DNA of 64,000 nt from Gloeocapsa sp. PCC 7428 (GCF_000317555.1 NC_020051.1:124001-188000), one strand, 5' to 3'. Counted from the first letter of the stretch, positions 42,642 to 51,470 are shown. The notes: generated by a model not told the origin, from the sequence alone. Made by a program: numbers and translations.

Positions 42642-43817
42642 TTAATCTTGTTCAATATGCCAAGAATCACTGATAGTGATACGGGGTTTTATTGAATTTA
42701 AGTATGCATAATTAGTTGCGTAGTGTAAAAAATCCTCTATTCTATCTAATAAAGATTGTTGATTAACGCTTCGTTCCACTAATTCCATTAAAACAAGGCA
42801 GTTTACCTGTGCATCAACTTTATTAACATCTATATATTCAAGCTCTGGTATAACTGAGTTGCCTCCTAAAATACTAGGTATATAATCAATCAAGTTTTTG
42901 GTTTTTTCAGTAAGACCTTCTTTAAAGGAAAAAGCACAGGCGGCTGCTGCAATATCTGCTATTTGTATACCAGGAGATGTTTTAGATTCAATGAATTGAA
43001 TATCTTGCGATAGATTAAAAGTAATTGGTTGTTCTCCGCGTTGAAAGAAGTCTATAAAATTTTTATCTTCATTTCCAATCATATTATTAAATAGCGATTG
43101 ATCAGATTGCAAAGGCTTACTAGCATCACAAAATACTTTAAGTTGATAAAACTCTTGTCCCCATTCAATAAGAAGAGAATACAGAGCCGTGGTGGAAAGC
43201 TCTAAAACCCATTTATCTGTGCCTGTGGATCTTAAACTATCTATTTCTCGATTGATCTTATTTTTATTGTAAAGACAGAAAGTCTTTATGGTATCAAGAA
43301 TAGGAGAAATTTCAGGAGTACTAGAGGAATCAAAAAGATAACAATTCTCTTCGGAATCTAATTCTGGGATAAGCTTTTGAAAATCTTTAAAAATTTCTTC
43401 TGCATACTTATCCTGACCCTCAAAATGAACGTACAAAATATTGCTGATAAATCTGTGAAATTTAATTCGGTAGAATAAACTACTTTTTTTTGCTAATACT
43501 GGCTCAAAGATATATTCAAAAAACTTACAGGCAAGATTAAACTTTTTATGAAAAACAGCTACTTTAATGCGATTGTTTAAACGACTCAAAATATGTTCTA
43601 TAGCTTTTCTTCCACGGTCGTGCCTTAAAAGGTTCTTTCCTTTTAATTCATTTCCTTCTAACTGGCAATCTTTAGTGACTTTATCTACACATTCTTTAGC
43701 TTCATCTTCATTAATGGCTACACTGGCATAAGCAAAATAAGGCTGCTGTTTATCCATAAGGTTATTACCAGTAAAGCCTGCTTCATCACAATAAATTTCT
43801 TGGATAATTCGCTTCAT
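42642..43817 (-). CDS. DUF3800 family protein
   Basis: The 391-residue protein begins MKRIIQEIYCDEAGFTGNNL; the IYCDEAG motif and a later SPGIQIADIAAAAC are typical of DUF3800, a nuclease-like family (RNase H fold is proposed for it). DUF3800 proteins occur often in mobile or defence islands. It is long for the family and low in G+C compared with neighbours, so recent acquisition is possible. It is flanked by the PIN fragment and by an uncharacterised intergenic stretch. The start is the ATG at 43817. Confidence 0.8.
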   Translation of the reverse strand: MKRIIQEIYCDEAGFTGNNLMDKQQPYFAYASVAINEDEAKECVDKVTKDCQLEGNELKGKNLLRHDRGRKAIEHILSRLNNRIKVAVFHKKFNLACKFFEYIFEPVLAKKSSLFYRIKFHRFISNILYVHFEGQDKYAEEIFKDFQKLIPELDSEENCYLFDSSSTPEISPILDTIKTFCLYNKNKINREIDSLRSTGTDKWVLELSTTALYSLLIEWGQEFYQLKVFCDASKPLQSDQSLFNNMIGNEDKNFIDFFQRGEQPITFNLSQDIQFIESKTSPGIQIADIAAAACAFSFKEGLTEKTKNLIDYIPSILGGNSVIPELEYIDVNKVDAQVNCLVLMELVERSVNQQSLLDRIEDFLHYATNYAYLNSIKPRITISDSWHIEQD

Positions 43818-44273
43818 GTTTATTCCACCTAGTTAAGCGGTTTCCATGGCGACAGTACCTCAACAGTATTATTCCCAAGGAAAAGCCGATCGGTAGCTTA
43901 TGAATCTGGGGTTACTTGACTAATTAATAAAATCTGTATGCTAGAGAAATTAAAGCTGTCCGAGCTGCTTTTTATTCATCACGCTCATCTTTGCGACCTT
44001 CAGTAGTTCCAAGGCTATTCAAAGTCTCAGTTCCAAACACCTGCTCTGCTAGCTTGCGCGATCGCTTCTGCTTGTTTCACTAATGCTTCCGAGCAGTTGT
44101 TTAGATATGTCTCATACACATACGCTAGGCTGCTGCGTACTTACTTGCTCAGTCTGCACCAGGTTACTGCCAGCAAATACCTCTGCAACTCTCCTATTGA
44201 CGGCAGAAATTTATGAATGCTAGCAATCAAGAATGCAAAATAGTTGTATACACTTATATCGGTCGCAAACACC
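43818..44273. other. Intergenic region with decayed coding sequence
   Basis: 456 bp with no gene I can support. On the minus strand short frames look like coding remnants (for example AEVFAGSNLVQTEQVSTQQP near 44140-44200 and SLAYVYETYLNNCSEALVKQ near 44060-44140) broken by stops. No repeat or structural RNA was seen. Confidence 0.35.
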
Positions 44274-44513
44274 ATGCCGCTACCTCACCCCGATCAACTA
44301 CCTAAAATAATTTCTGCCCAAGTCGCTCGGCAGCCTGGATTTCAGCTAGGCTCAAATGATTGGATTGACTTAGACGACGAACCAATCCTAACGTCTTCAG
44401 TCAACCCAAACAATAGCCGTCTGTACGATCGCTACAACAAACGAGCAATTGCACTGCAAAACGAACCAGCCGACGAGCTGTTAAATCAGCCAGATGGCAT
44501 CGAGTTAGTCTGA
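44274..44513 (+). CDS. Small hypothetical protein
   Basis: The 79-residue frame starts at ATG 44274 (MPLPHPDQLPKIISAQVARQ); a TTG at 44244 is in frame. Rich in Asp, Asn and Pro, with no recognisable domain. Its 3' end overlaps the convergent ThiF-like gene's end by 28 bases. Confidence 0.5.
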   Translation: MPLPHPDQLPKIISAQVARQPGFQLGSNDWIDLDDEPILTSSVNPNNSRLYDRYNKRAIALQNEPADELLNQPDGIELV

Positions 44514-45349
44514 ACTGAGGAGGCGATCGCATCATTTACTGCTTTGGGTGTGATGTATCGGTATTTTGTGCCACTACGCAGGTCGAAGTACGCAGCAAAA
44601 CGGGTCAGCTCGCCGTTTACCAAATCTAGCGCCAGAGCGGCTGCAACTGTTGCTGCTTGAGCATTAACTACCAAGCTTTGCCGAGCGAGTCGTGCTAGTT
44701 CGGCACAGGACAATCGATTTTCCTGGAGTTCTTCCGGCTTGTCTACCAGCATTTCGGGGGCTTGTATGCCTGGGCTAGGTAAGCTCAAGCAGCCCAAGTT
44801 TGTAAAGCGATAGTCGTTTGGCTCGACTGAAAGACTAGAGCCAACCAACACTTGTCCGTGACGATCGCCATTGCCAGCGTCAATCCACCACACGCTTTTT
44901 TGGCTACGATAGTGGTTGCAATCGAGAGCCTGATGGAGCGATCGCCGCCCAGATGCCCTGTCCACGCAACCGATCAAAACTGTTAGCGTGTTAGGGCGAT
45001 CGCCCCAATAAGATTGGTAAGTAATCCACTGAGGGTGAAACGCTAATGGTACTGCCTCAATTTCAATACCGTGAGCTAGAGAGTAGCGGAGCGCTAACGT
45101 TTGAGCCTTATTGCGCCCGATCTCTGCTTCGCAAAAGCACTGTCGAATCGTGTTTTTAGCTTCAACTCGATCTGGGTCTACCAGCGTAATCTTAGTCGGC
45201 TTGCCAGAGCGAATTAGGTCTAGTGCAATCCTGACAACCAGCCCAACCAGGAACGACCCCGTTCCTCCACACCCAACAATCCAAAAGTGAACGCGCTCGT
45301 AGACTAGCGTGACTGGAACAGCCTCTACGATGTCATAGTTGAGGGACAT
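44486..45349 (-). CDS. ThiF/E1-like adenylyltransferase of a PRTRC-like cassette
   Basis: The 287-residue protein starts at ATG 45349 (MSLNYDIVEAVPVTLVYERV). It has the nucleotide-binding glycine loop IVGCGGTGS (24-32), an acidic residue after the second strand in LVDPDRVEAKN, and GRNKAQTLALRY, matching E1/ThiF enzymes that adenylate a ubiquitin-like C-terminus. Its position in a six-gene minus-strand cluster with JAB, E2-like and ubiquitin-like proteins resembles the PRTRC cassette (ParB-related, ThiF-related cassette). The start overlaps the JAB gene by 17 bases. The active-site Cys cannot be assigned with confidence. Confidence 0.8.
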   Translation of the reverse strand: MSLNYDIVEAVPVTLVYERVHFWIVGCGGTGSFLVGLVVRIALDLIRSGKPTKITLVDPDRVEAKNTIRQCFCEAEIGRNKAQTLALRYSLAHGIEIEAVPLAFHPQWITYQSYWGDRPNTLTVLIGCVDRASGRRSLHQALDCNHYRSQKSVWWIDAGNGDRHGQVLVGSSLSVEPNDYRFTNLGCLSLPSPGIQAPEMLVDKPEELQENRLSCAELARLARQSLVVNAQAATVAAALALDLVNGELTRFAAYFDLRSGTKYRYITPKAVNDAIASSVQTNSMPSG

Positions 45350-46025
45350 TGCTGTTCTCCCATTTATTGTAGTAGTAGCGGCTATCTTGCAAACCAAGAT
45401 CCTCAAAGAAACACCCCCCTTTCAAGTCAAACACCCGAGCAAGTGGTACATGCCAGCAATGCCCAAACAATCCCACACGCACGAGCATTTGAGGTCTTGG
45501 GCTACGAACCTTGCCCATCACGCCATAGAGCCGAAACCCCGATGACTCGTCCCGATCGTCGGTAGGAGAGAAAAACGCTTCCATCGTTCCATGCGAGTGA
45601 ATCTCAATTGCTGCATTGCAAGTAGATGAGTTAGCGCTCGTATCGATTGGCTGACAGCTCGTCGCATCCTGCTTTTGTTCGGGAGTAACGAGTTGCCAAT
45701 GCCCCTGAACCCACACCAAATGAAACAAAGCCTCTAGCAGGCGATCGGTTGCTGGGTCTATCGCCTGACATGCCACTACCCAAACGTGCAACAGCAACTC
45801 GATTGGCACTAGCGGTTCTACTTTCAAGTAAGGCTCAAGCGAGACTAGCCCTTTCAGAGGCTGGTGGTAGTTGATCGGCATTAGCACGTTGATGCCAGGT
45901 CGAGTAGCTCTGGCGAAGATTCCATTCTGCCCGACCCAATACTCCAGGCCGCTGCTGGAGAAGTCTGGCAGTGGCAAACTATAGGCAAACTGATGTCCGA
46001 CAATGCGCTCGTCAATCAATTTCAT
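45333..46025 (-). CDS. JAB/JAMM deubiquitinase-like protein (PRTRC protein A-like)
   Basis: The 230-residue protein starts at ATG 46025, inside the preceding gene's end, with AGGAG about 10 bases upstream. Its C-terminal half has the JAMM zinc motif: E141 in AAIEIHSHGTM, H143 and H145, then FFSPTDDRDES with S153 and D156. JAB domains cleave isopeptide bonds or trim ubiquitin-like proteins. Residues 1-130 form a separate domain with PLPDFSSSGLEYWVGQNGIF. It lies between the E2-like and E1-like genes, the usual order in ubiquitin-like cassettes. Confidence 0.85.
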   Translation of the reverse strand: MKLIDERIVGHQFAYSLPLPDFSSSGLEYWVGQNGIFARATRPGINVLMPINYHQPLKGLVSLEPYLKVEPLVPIELLLHVWVVACQAIDPATDRLLEALFHLVWVQGHWQLVTPEQKQDATSCQPIDTSANSSTCNAAIEIHSHGTMEAFFSPTDDRDESSGFRLYGVMGKVRSPRPQMLVRVGLFGHCWHVPLARVFDLKGGCFFEDLGLQDSRYYYNKWENSNVPQL

Positions 46026-46752
46026 CAAACAAATACTCCTGCACTAACTTATCGAGCGTCATTGCTCTGCCAATAGGCAGCAGAAATCGCTCTGGTTGGG
46101 CATAGCGCCTGCTAGACGTGCAATGTAACTCCACAAGCTGTTGGCGAATGTCGTCTTGGTAAGCCTTCTGTTTGGATTTTCCCTTCACTAGCTCTCCTGA
46201 AAATTGGCTACTGATGAATAATTCCCAAACTGCTGGGATAGTTTGTCCGCTAGCAGATGGAGGCGTATTTTCTCCCCAGCAAATCTTTAGGTCGGCGTAA
46301 ATATTTGGTAGGGGTGGGTGAAAGCAAACTGCATCCGGAGCGAACGCTTCAACCGCCACTGCACACAGCCAATAATCCTTCTCCAGTCCGATCAAGACCA
46401 GCCCTGGCAGCGGGACTGTCAGTTTTCCGATCGCACTTAAGTCGATACAGTGACGAGCGGGGGGGACGAACATGACAGCCCAATTGCCACCAGAAGAGCA
46501 ACCGCAGCGAACGACTCCTGGTGCAATCCAACTCGAATCGATCGCGGTATTGTTGAAGGCAACTCTCAAGCTATGAGGTGACAGGCATTTATAGCGATAG
46601 GTTGGTGGGTTTGTTTCAACAAGTCGTTTGTAGAAATAGCGCCCTTGCGAAATGAAAATCGCTGCTTCAACTTTGGCGGTGAGCGGGTCGCCGAGAAATT
46701 CGTCAATTATGGCAGATTCGATCGATTGAATATCTGCTGTATTGTCATCCAT
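46012..46752 (-). CDS. E2-like protein (PRTRC protein B-like)
   Basis: The 246-residue protein starts at ATG 46752; an earlier TTG at 46761 is in frame. The middle holds CFHPPLPNIYADLKICWGEN, in which the Cys (C158) has the setting of the catalytic cysteine in the Prok-E2_D/PRTRC-B family. It also has LPGLVLIGLEKDYWLCAVAV. This family is described as E2-like and lying near JAB and ThiF genes. It overlaps the JAB gene by 14 bases. Assignment is from motif memory and neighbourhood, not from a search. Confidence 0.7.
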   Translation of the reverse strand: MDDNTADIQSIESAIIDEFLGDPLTAKVEAAIFISQGRYFYKRLVETNPPTYRYKCLSPHSLRVAFNNTAIDSSWIAPGVVRCGCSSGGNWAVMFVPPARHCIDLSAIGKLTVPLPGLVLIGLEKDYWLCAVAVEAFAPDAVCFHPPLPNIYADLKICWGENTPPSASGQTIPAVWELFISSQFSGELVKGKSKQKAYQDDIRQQLVELHCTSSRRYAQPERFLLPIGRAMTLDKLVQEYLFDEID

Positions 46753-46779
46753 TGCAGTCAAAAAATAGAGTTAATCGAA

Positions 46780-47592
46780 TTAATTTGTAATTGGATAAGG
46801 TTGGTTCCATAGTTCCAGTACAATGTTGAAATGTGCTTGTAAATCTTGTCCCAACCAATTTGTAAATTCATTGCAGCACTTGATCGCTTTCTGCGCTCGA
46901 TGCCATTCTTTGGTCAGAAATCGAATCGATGCCTCAGTCCAAGGATATTTGCTGCTATAGTCCGAGCCGTAACAGTAACTGCACTGTTCGTCCAGCCAAA
47001 CATTACCTGTATTTTTATCCAAGACACGCAGGACTAATGGCAGAAATTTTAACGGAGTGCCTGCTTGAAGGCAGCGTTTTCTCAACAAGTATTGAGGTAC
47101 GAGATCGGGAGATTGAATTGTTTGAATGGAAATCCCAAACTCTAACTCGTACCACTCTGCCAACTCTTGGTCAATTGATATTAACCAATAATAGCCTTCA
47201 CTACTAAGTGGAATTAGGATCTTCCATTCATCCAGTAGCCCTTCGATGCCGTCTTCACACTGCCAACTGATTCCCTTATCTTCAATGGGAATATGTTCTA
47301 GCCGTTGCTCGTATGCCCACTCCATTGCCCATTCTGGAAGTGGAAAGCAATGCTCGTAGAGCAAATCGAGCAACTCACGCTCTCGTTGACTGTGTCCTTG
47401 TCCGATCAGCAGAGTAGATGCACGACTGGCGGCAAACTGTTTTGGGAAAAACACCTGATACAGATGCAGCATCTGGTAAATGTTCAGCTTAGCTTCAAGA
47501 ATCTCTAGGGCTTGAAACCGGCTCAAAAGTAGTCTGGGTAGATAGTTTTGCAGTCGATAAATAGCTGCTTCGGAAGTAGTTGGGATATCCAT
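46780..47592 (-). CDS. Hypothetical protein in the ubiquitin-like cassette
   Basis: The 270-residue protein is not recognised. It is rich in Leu and Trp (LPRLLLSRFQALEILEAKLN, WEWAYEQRLEHIPI, WLDEQCSYCYGSDYSSKYPW), with a predicted mixture of helix and strand and no signal peptide. It sits between the E2-like and ubiquitin-like genes with gaps of 27 and 6 bases, so it is cotranscribed. It corresponds by position to the extra proteins (D/E/F) that vary between PRTRC clusters. Confidence 0.65.
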   Translation of the reverse strand: MDIPTTSEAAIYRLQNYLPRLLLSRFQALEILEAKLNIYQMLHLYQVFFPKQFAASRASTLLIGQGHSQRERELLDLLYEHCFPLPEWAMEWAYEQRLEHIPIEDKGISWQCEDGIEGLLDEWKILIPLSSEGYYWLISIDQELAEWYELEFGISIQTIQSPDLVPQYLLRKRCLQAGTPLKFLPLVLRVLDKNTGNVWLDEQCSYCYGSDYSSKYPWTEASIRFLTKEWHRAQKAIKCCNEFTNWLGQDLQAHFNIVLELWNQPYPITN

Positions 47593-47598
47593 ACTGAC

Positions 47599-48066
47599 TT
47601 AAAATCCAACTGGAATCGCGCTAACAGCCAAGGATTGGTCGAGCCGTTTTAGGCACTGCTTAACTGAATCTGACGAATGCCGCGATTGAGCGATCGCCGT
47701 CTCAATCTGCTCCACAATAGCTTGAGCATTGCAGGGATTAATTCCCTGCAATAACTCGATTTTTCGCAATTTTACGCACATCAAAATAGCAGGATCGACC
47801 TCAGACGGTGCTGTATCTAAAACTGCTAAAACTGATGCTGCGGTTGGCAAGTTATAAGATGAATGGATTGTCCCTTTTGTCCCCTTTTTCGGCACAATTT
47901 TAATTTGACTTGGCTCTCGTTGGATTTCTGCTGCGGCTAGTTCGGGGCTAAGCCCACTAAATAACATTCGCAATAAATCATCGTTGTCAGCAATCGATTT
48001 GCGTACCCAATGCTGCTGTCCTTCGAGAAGAACGAGTAGTTTGTCTTCATGAATGTCATTGCTCAT
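47599..48066 (-). CDS. Ubiquitin-like protein (PRTRC protein C-like) with extension
   Basis: The 155-residue protein begins MSNDIHEDKLLVLLEGQQHW; residues about 10-65 include DLLRMLFSGLSPELAAAEIQ and IKIVPKKGTKG. This matches the pattern of PRTRC protein C / Prok_Ub, which is short (about 65-70 residues) and has a similar GTKG ending. Here some 90 residues follow the glycine. Either the protein is a fusion, or processing (for example by the JAB protein) would be needed to expose GTKG. This is an inference. Confidence 0.6.
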   Translation of the reverse strand: MSNDIHEDKLLVLLEGQQHWVRKSIADNDDLLRMLFSGLSPELAAAEIQREPSQIKIVPKKGTKGTIHSSYNLPTAASVLAVLDTAPSEVDPAILMCVKLRKIELLQGINPCNAQAIVEQIETAIAQSRHSSDSVKQCLKRLDQSLAVSAIPVGF

Positions 48067-48069
48067 TTT

Positions 48070-48651
48070 TTAAAAGAGTGAAATTTGAGTAGTTTCGGAC
48101 GATATTTGTTGTTTGGTTTCAACTGAAGGTGGTGTTGAACGAGCCGACGCTCGAGCTGAATTGGTCGATTTTGCTTTTGACTGCTGACGCTGATAGCGAA
48201 TTTTACGAAGCGGCAGGTCAGCTTTAAGCTCCCCTAATAACTGAGCTAGAGCAGCGGGTAATTCTCCCAACTCAGATTCGCCTACCAGGTTAGAAATAGG
48301 AAAGTCATTGTAACTGGACGCTGCAATCAACACCTGTCGTTCTTTGGCATCTGAATTTAAAGGAAGCCAGACGATCTGCAATCGAATCGGGGTTTCATGC
48401 CAGCGATACGAACGCCCTTTCTCGCTGCTAAGTTGCAGCGTTTGAGATGTTGCAGCCGATACCGAGGAGCTTGCAAGTTGCTCTAAAAGCTGCAAAAACT
48501 CTTTCCCCGCTTGCCAGCGCTTGCGATCAAACAAAAGTCCGTGCGCCTGAAATCGCGCTTCCGGCGCTTTGTCGGTTAAGCACTCCTCAAGCTGTTGCAC
48601 TCGAACAGAAACAGCTTGAGCTGCTGCTTCTAAGGTAAGCCATCGTGCCAT
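48070..48651 (-). CDS. First gene of the ubiquitin-like cassette, unknown function
   Basis: The 193-residue protein starts MARWLTLEAAAQAVSVRVQQ, suggesting an N-terminal helix-turn-helix-like domain, then a beta-rich middle (RLQIVWLPLNSDAKERQVLI) and a Ser/Lys/Gln-rich C-terminus ending TTQISLF. It might be PRTRC protein E-like, but I am not sure. As first gene of the minus-strand unit it could regulate it. Gap to the next gene is three bases. Confidence 0.6.
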   Translation of the reverse strand: MARWLTLEAAAQAVSVRVQQLEECLTDKAPEARFQAHGLLFDRKRWQAGKEFLQLLEQLASSSVSAATSQTLQLSSEKGRSYRWHETPIRLQIVWLPLNSDAKERQVLIAASSYNDFPISNLVGESELGELPAALAQLLGELKADLPLRKIRYQRQQSKAKSTNSARASARSTPPSVETKQQISSETTQISLF

Positions 48652-48844
48652 ATTGTCAATTAGTAGCTATCAGTTGCAAATGGCGGTAGCCAAAAGCTGG
48701 CTCGAAGTTCGCGGTTTATAGTGGCAGCGATCGCAGTTTCAAGTTTCAGCTCGATCGAGCGTTCCATCCCAAAAAAGCGATCGCCTCTAACTACTTTCGA
48801 TCGATTTTCAGTAGAATTAATGTACGTAATGCTGTACATCATTT

Positions 48845-49147
48845 ATGTTCTCCTACGAAATTACTTCTCCAACGGATGCCAGGAATAGCTTCTTTCAGTT
48901 ATTAGACTCTGTAGTTGAAAACCATCAAGTTTTCATCATCAAACGGCGCGAAGGAGAAAATGTGGCGCTGATTGCCGAATCAGACTTAACTAGCCTGGTT
49001 GAAACAGTGTATCTGTTGCGAAACCCTGCCAATGGTCGTCGCCTGCTCGATGCGATCGCCGAATCAAAATTGGGCAAAATTCAGCCTCAGACAATAGAAG
49101 AACTACGGCAGGAGTTGGGAATTGGCAGCGAAGAGAAAGAAGCATGA
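48845..49147 (+). CDS. yefM: YefM/Phd-family antitoxin
   Basis: The 100-residue protein has the Phd/YefM layout: EITSPTDARNSFFQLLDSVV, then VFIIKRREGENVALIAESD, typical of the DNA-binding half, and a C-terminal acidic helix IEELRQELGIGSEEKEA that binds the toxin. The yoeB-like toxin gene overlaps its end by 26 bases. The pair should autoregulate its own promoter. It is divergent from the ubiquitin-like cassette, with about 190 bp between starts. Confidence 0.88.
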   Translation: MFSYEITSPTDARNSFFQLLDSVVENHQVFIIKRREGENVALIAESDLTSLVETVYLLRNPANGRRLLDAIAESKLGKIQPQTIEELRQELGIGSEEKEA

Positions 49148-49436
49148 ATCAGAGGAAACTCCGCTACCGATTCAGCGCAGTCCTGGATTCAGCTCGCAAT
49201 TTAAGGAAGACTTGGCTTGGTGGTTCAAGACTGACTATAAAAAAGCATCCAAAATTTTAGATCTGGTTACGGCTGTGATGGCAGACCCGTTTCAAGGAAT
49301 TGGTAAACCAGAACCATTAAAATACTTGGATGCAGATGTTTGGTCGCGCCGAATTGACTTAGAACATCGGCTGATCTATCTAGTCGGCAGTACTCAAATT
49401 GATTTTCTCGCTTGCAGATTTCACTACAAAGATTGA
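49122..49436 (+). CDS. yoeB: YoeB/Txe-family mRNA interferase toxin
   Basis: The 104-residue protein starts at a TTG (49122) inside the antitoxin gene. Its second half has the YoeB signature PLKYLDADVWSRRIDLEHRL and IYLVGSTQIDFLACRFHYKD, with the conserved Arg, HR, and the C-terminal CRFHY. YoeB cleaves mRNA at the ribosome A site. The order antitoxin then toxin is normal. Confidence 0.88.
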   Translation: MAAKRKKHESEETPLPIQRSPGFSSQFKEDLAWWFKTDYKKASKILDLVTAVMADPFQGIGKPEPLKYLDADVWSRRIDLEHRLIYLVGSTQIDFLACRFHYKD

Positions 49437-49532
49437 CCGACAATAACTAACTACAAGCTCGGTCAACAGCTTTAGCAAACTATTTCTTTGGCATAACATA
49501 GTCTAAGCTCAAGTTTTCTTTGACTAGAGCAA

Positions 49533-50068
49533 TTAAATAGCACTCCACAACTCTATCTGCTGCAATTGAGTAAATTTCTCCACGACTTTGACTTCGCAAT
49601 CTTCAACAGAAGTTACTCCATGAACGTGTGACAATATTCGTTCGTTGACGACTATGAATGGTGGACTCCACTTCGTTCGCTTCTTGGCATCGCCAACTTT
49701 AACATTAAACTTGTACCCCAACCGATGCTGTTTACGAATTTCCCACTCCTGATAAAGTTGGGGATATTGAATACACCAGACTTCGTGTATGTCATCAGGA
49801 TAGAGGCAGCCGCAAGCGATCGCCCACCGCACGCACCGATCGCTCGTAGATGCACAGCACAACCTGGCGCACAACGATAGGCTGAAGCGGCAAAGACACC
49901 ATCTTGTGTCTGGGTGTCCCTTTAAGCCCAATTAATTTGGAGGCGATCGCCTCCATTGAGCAAATCGGCAACAGTCGGCTGTCCAGGGTTGGAAAAGCGA
50001 AACACTTGCCACGGAACGGTTGGTTTGTAGAAAGCATCAATCGCTGCCCTTAATTGTGGTAGATCCAA
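49533..50068 (-). pseudogene. Decayed or frameshifted hypothetical gene
   Basis: On the minus strand, one frame from TTG 50068 reads LDLPQLRAAIDAFYKPTVPW and stops at 49922, ending GDRLQINWA. A second frame (49931-49533) continues with a better-looking C-terminal part (DDIHEVWCIQYPQLYQEWEI, then ERILSHVHGVTSVEDCEVKV) and an overlap of eight to ten bases (TTGGGCTTAA). This looks like one gene broken by a frameshift or by deletion, or two small overlapping genes. No known family. Confidence 0.4.
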
Positions 50069-50138
50069 TCAAATAATTGGTACATAACAGCTTCAATAGG
50101 CACTACCCACATTGAATGAGTAATAGGTAACGACCAGC

Positions 50139-50795
50139 CTAACGCCGAGAATGTTTAGCTACGGATTGAACCTCACCTTTGATCTGCTCTAGGCTGGTCG
50201 GGGCAATCTCGTAGACGACCCTGCGCTTGCGTTCCACGCGAGTCCCTGGTACTGGAGTACCTTTACTCCAAGCTGCTTTAATTTTGGTTTTATCTGGTTT
50301 GCGCTCTTCCACTACCTTCACGGTGATGTAATCTGGAGGTACTTCATTGATGTTGAGGATTTCACACGCAGGTGGATTGAGTTTTATTCGGATTCGCCGA
50401 GACTGTCCTGCTGCCTCACTGCTAACTAGCCCTGATTCATTCAGACGCAGGATGGTAGTATCCAGGTTTTCTCGCCAACGGACGAGCCGAGCAAGCTCTT
50501 TGGTGTGAATACTGACTAAATGCTCCATCCTAGCTTTCACAGCTGCAATCTCAGCGTCAATTTGATCGGCTAACTCTGCCTGAGCATCAATGGCAGCTTC
50601 TCGATCGTCTTGAACTTGCCACAGGTGAGTTAAAATTTCAACTTCTTCTTCCAGGGTTTCAGCCCTAGAAAGCTGTCTCCAAATTTTTGCAGCTAGTAAA
50701 CTTAGCCCTTTGAGAGACTGAGACATGATAGATATAGGCAATTGGGAACGCTTAGGCTGACCGTTTGTCGAACCCGATTTCACTATTGAAGTCAT
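50139..50795 (-). CDS. Siphovirus Gp157-family protein
   Basis: The 218-residue protein from ATG 50795 (alternative Met at 50726) has the Gp157 pattern: a long helical region LSLLAAKIWRQLSRAETLEE with REAAIDAQAELADQIDAEIA, then WRENLDTTILRLNESGL, and a strand-rich end KVVEERKPDKTKIKAAWSKG. Gp157 proteins occur in siphoviruses and were linked to phage resistance when plasmid-borne in Streptococcus thermophilus. Function here unknown; it may act in replication or recombination. Confidence 0.8.
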   Translation of the reverse strand: MTSIVKSGSTNGQPKRSQLPISIMSQSLKGLSLLAAKIWRQLSRAETLEEEVEILTHLWQVQDDREAAIDAQAELADQIDAEIAAVKARMEHLVSIHTKELARLVRWRENLDTTILRLNESGLVSSEAAGQSRRIRIKLNPPACEILNINEVPPDYITVKVVEERKPDKTKIKAAWSKGTPVPGTRVERKRRVVYEIAPTSLEQIKGEVQSVAKHSRR

Positions 50796-51140
50796 GGAGT
50801 AGATAAATTTAGAACTGCTAAGGGGGCTGGCGCGATAGCGCCTAGCTAAGGCTAGTTATAGGCATTGTTTTGAGCATCGTCGTGAAGCAGCGATCGCGCA
50901 AGCGCCTCAATATTCTCAAGAAACTGAGTTGAGCTAGTTGGCGGTGACTATGTTACAGCTCAACAACTGTAAAAATCTAAGCAAGGTTCGAGCCTTAGAT
51001 GCCAAGATAGGACGCTAGGAGAAACAGCAACAGAGCATAATTACTAGAGAAGCCAAGAAGTATATGATGCCCAGCCGCCTAAAAGACAGATATTAGACTT
51101 TATCATTCCTGTCGGGAAGACCCCAAGTTGCAGTAATGTA

Positions 51141-51413
51141 TCCTGGGGAAACTTCCTCACAATATTGAAATATAAAGGGGATATCTACAGTTGTGAAATA
51201 CGCTATGTAAATAGATTTTTCCCCTGTTCCAAAAGATGTTTTAACTGTGGCTACATCAAGGAGGATCTAACTCTTGCTACTCGTGAATAGGAGTGTCCAG
51301 AATGCAAGAGCTTTTGGGAGCGTGACACAAATGCTGCCCTCAACCTGATACTCTTTTTTGAATCAAAAATACCTCTGGAAGAGGGGAAATTCACGCCGAA
51401 CAGCCTGTTGTAG
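51141..51413 (+). pseudogene. TnpB C-terminal fragment (IS200/IS605 type)
   Basis: The frame reads SWGNFLTILKYKGDIYSCEI, then CSKRCFNCGYIKEDLTLATR, an in-frame TAG at 51288, then ECPECKSFWERDTNAALNLI. This is the OrfB zinc-ribbon (CxxC...CxxC) with the RDTNAALN end of TnpB. The N-terminal nuclease part is missing and a stop interrupts the rest, so it is inactive. The TnpB family includes RNA-guided nucleases. Confidence 0.8.
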
Positions 51414-51470
51414 GACTGGGCATCACCCGCTTTCTTTGGGTGAGGTCAGGAAGCCCTGCACGTATTTTTA
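51414..51470 (+). ncRNA. Possible remnant of a TnpB guide-RNA scaffold
   Basis: Directly after the TnpB fragment: GGCATCACCCGCTTTCTTTG with a GGGTGA complement, then GGTCAGGAAGCCC. IS605-type elements carry such a hairpin and AGGAAGCC end, which forms the 3' part of the omega/re-RNA. Without an intact TnpB it should be silent. Identity is from memory and moderate. Confidence 0.4.

Noticed and set aside
43818-44273. Broken minus-strand frames as a gene
   Set aside because: No frame is open for more than about 35 codons and no family is recognised; only described as decayed sequence.
48660-48842. 60-residue minus-strand ORF before the ubiquitin-like cassette
   Set aside because: Short, no RBS, and contains HIP1-type GCGATCGC words; more likely the 5' leader and promoter region of the cassette and of yefM.
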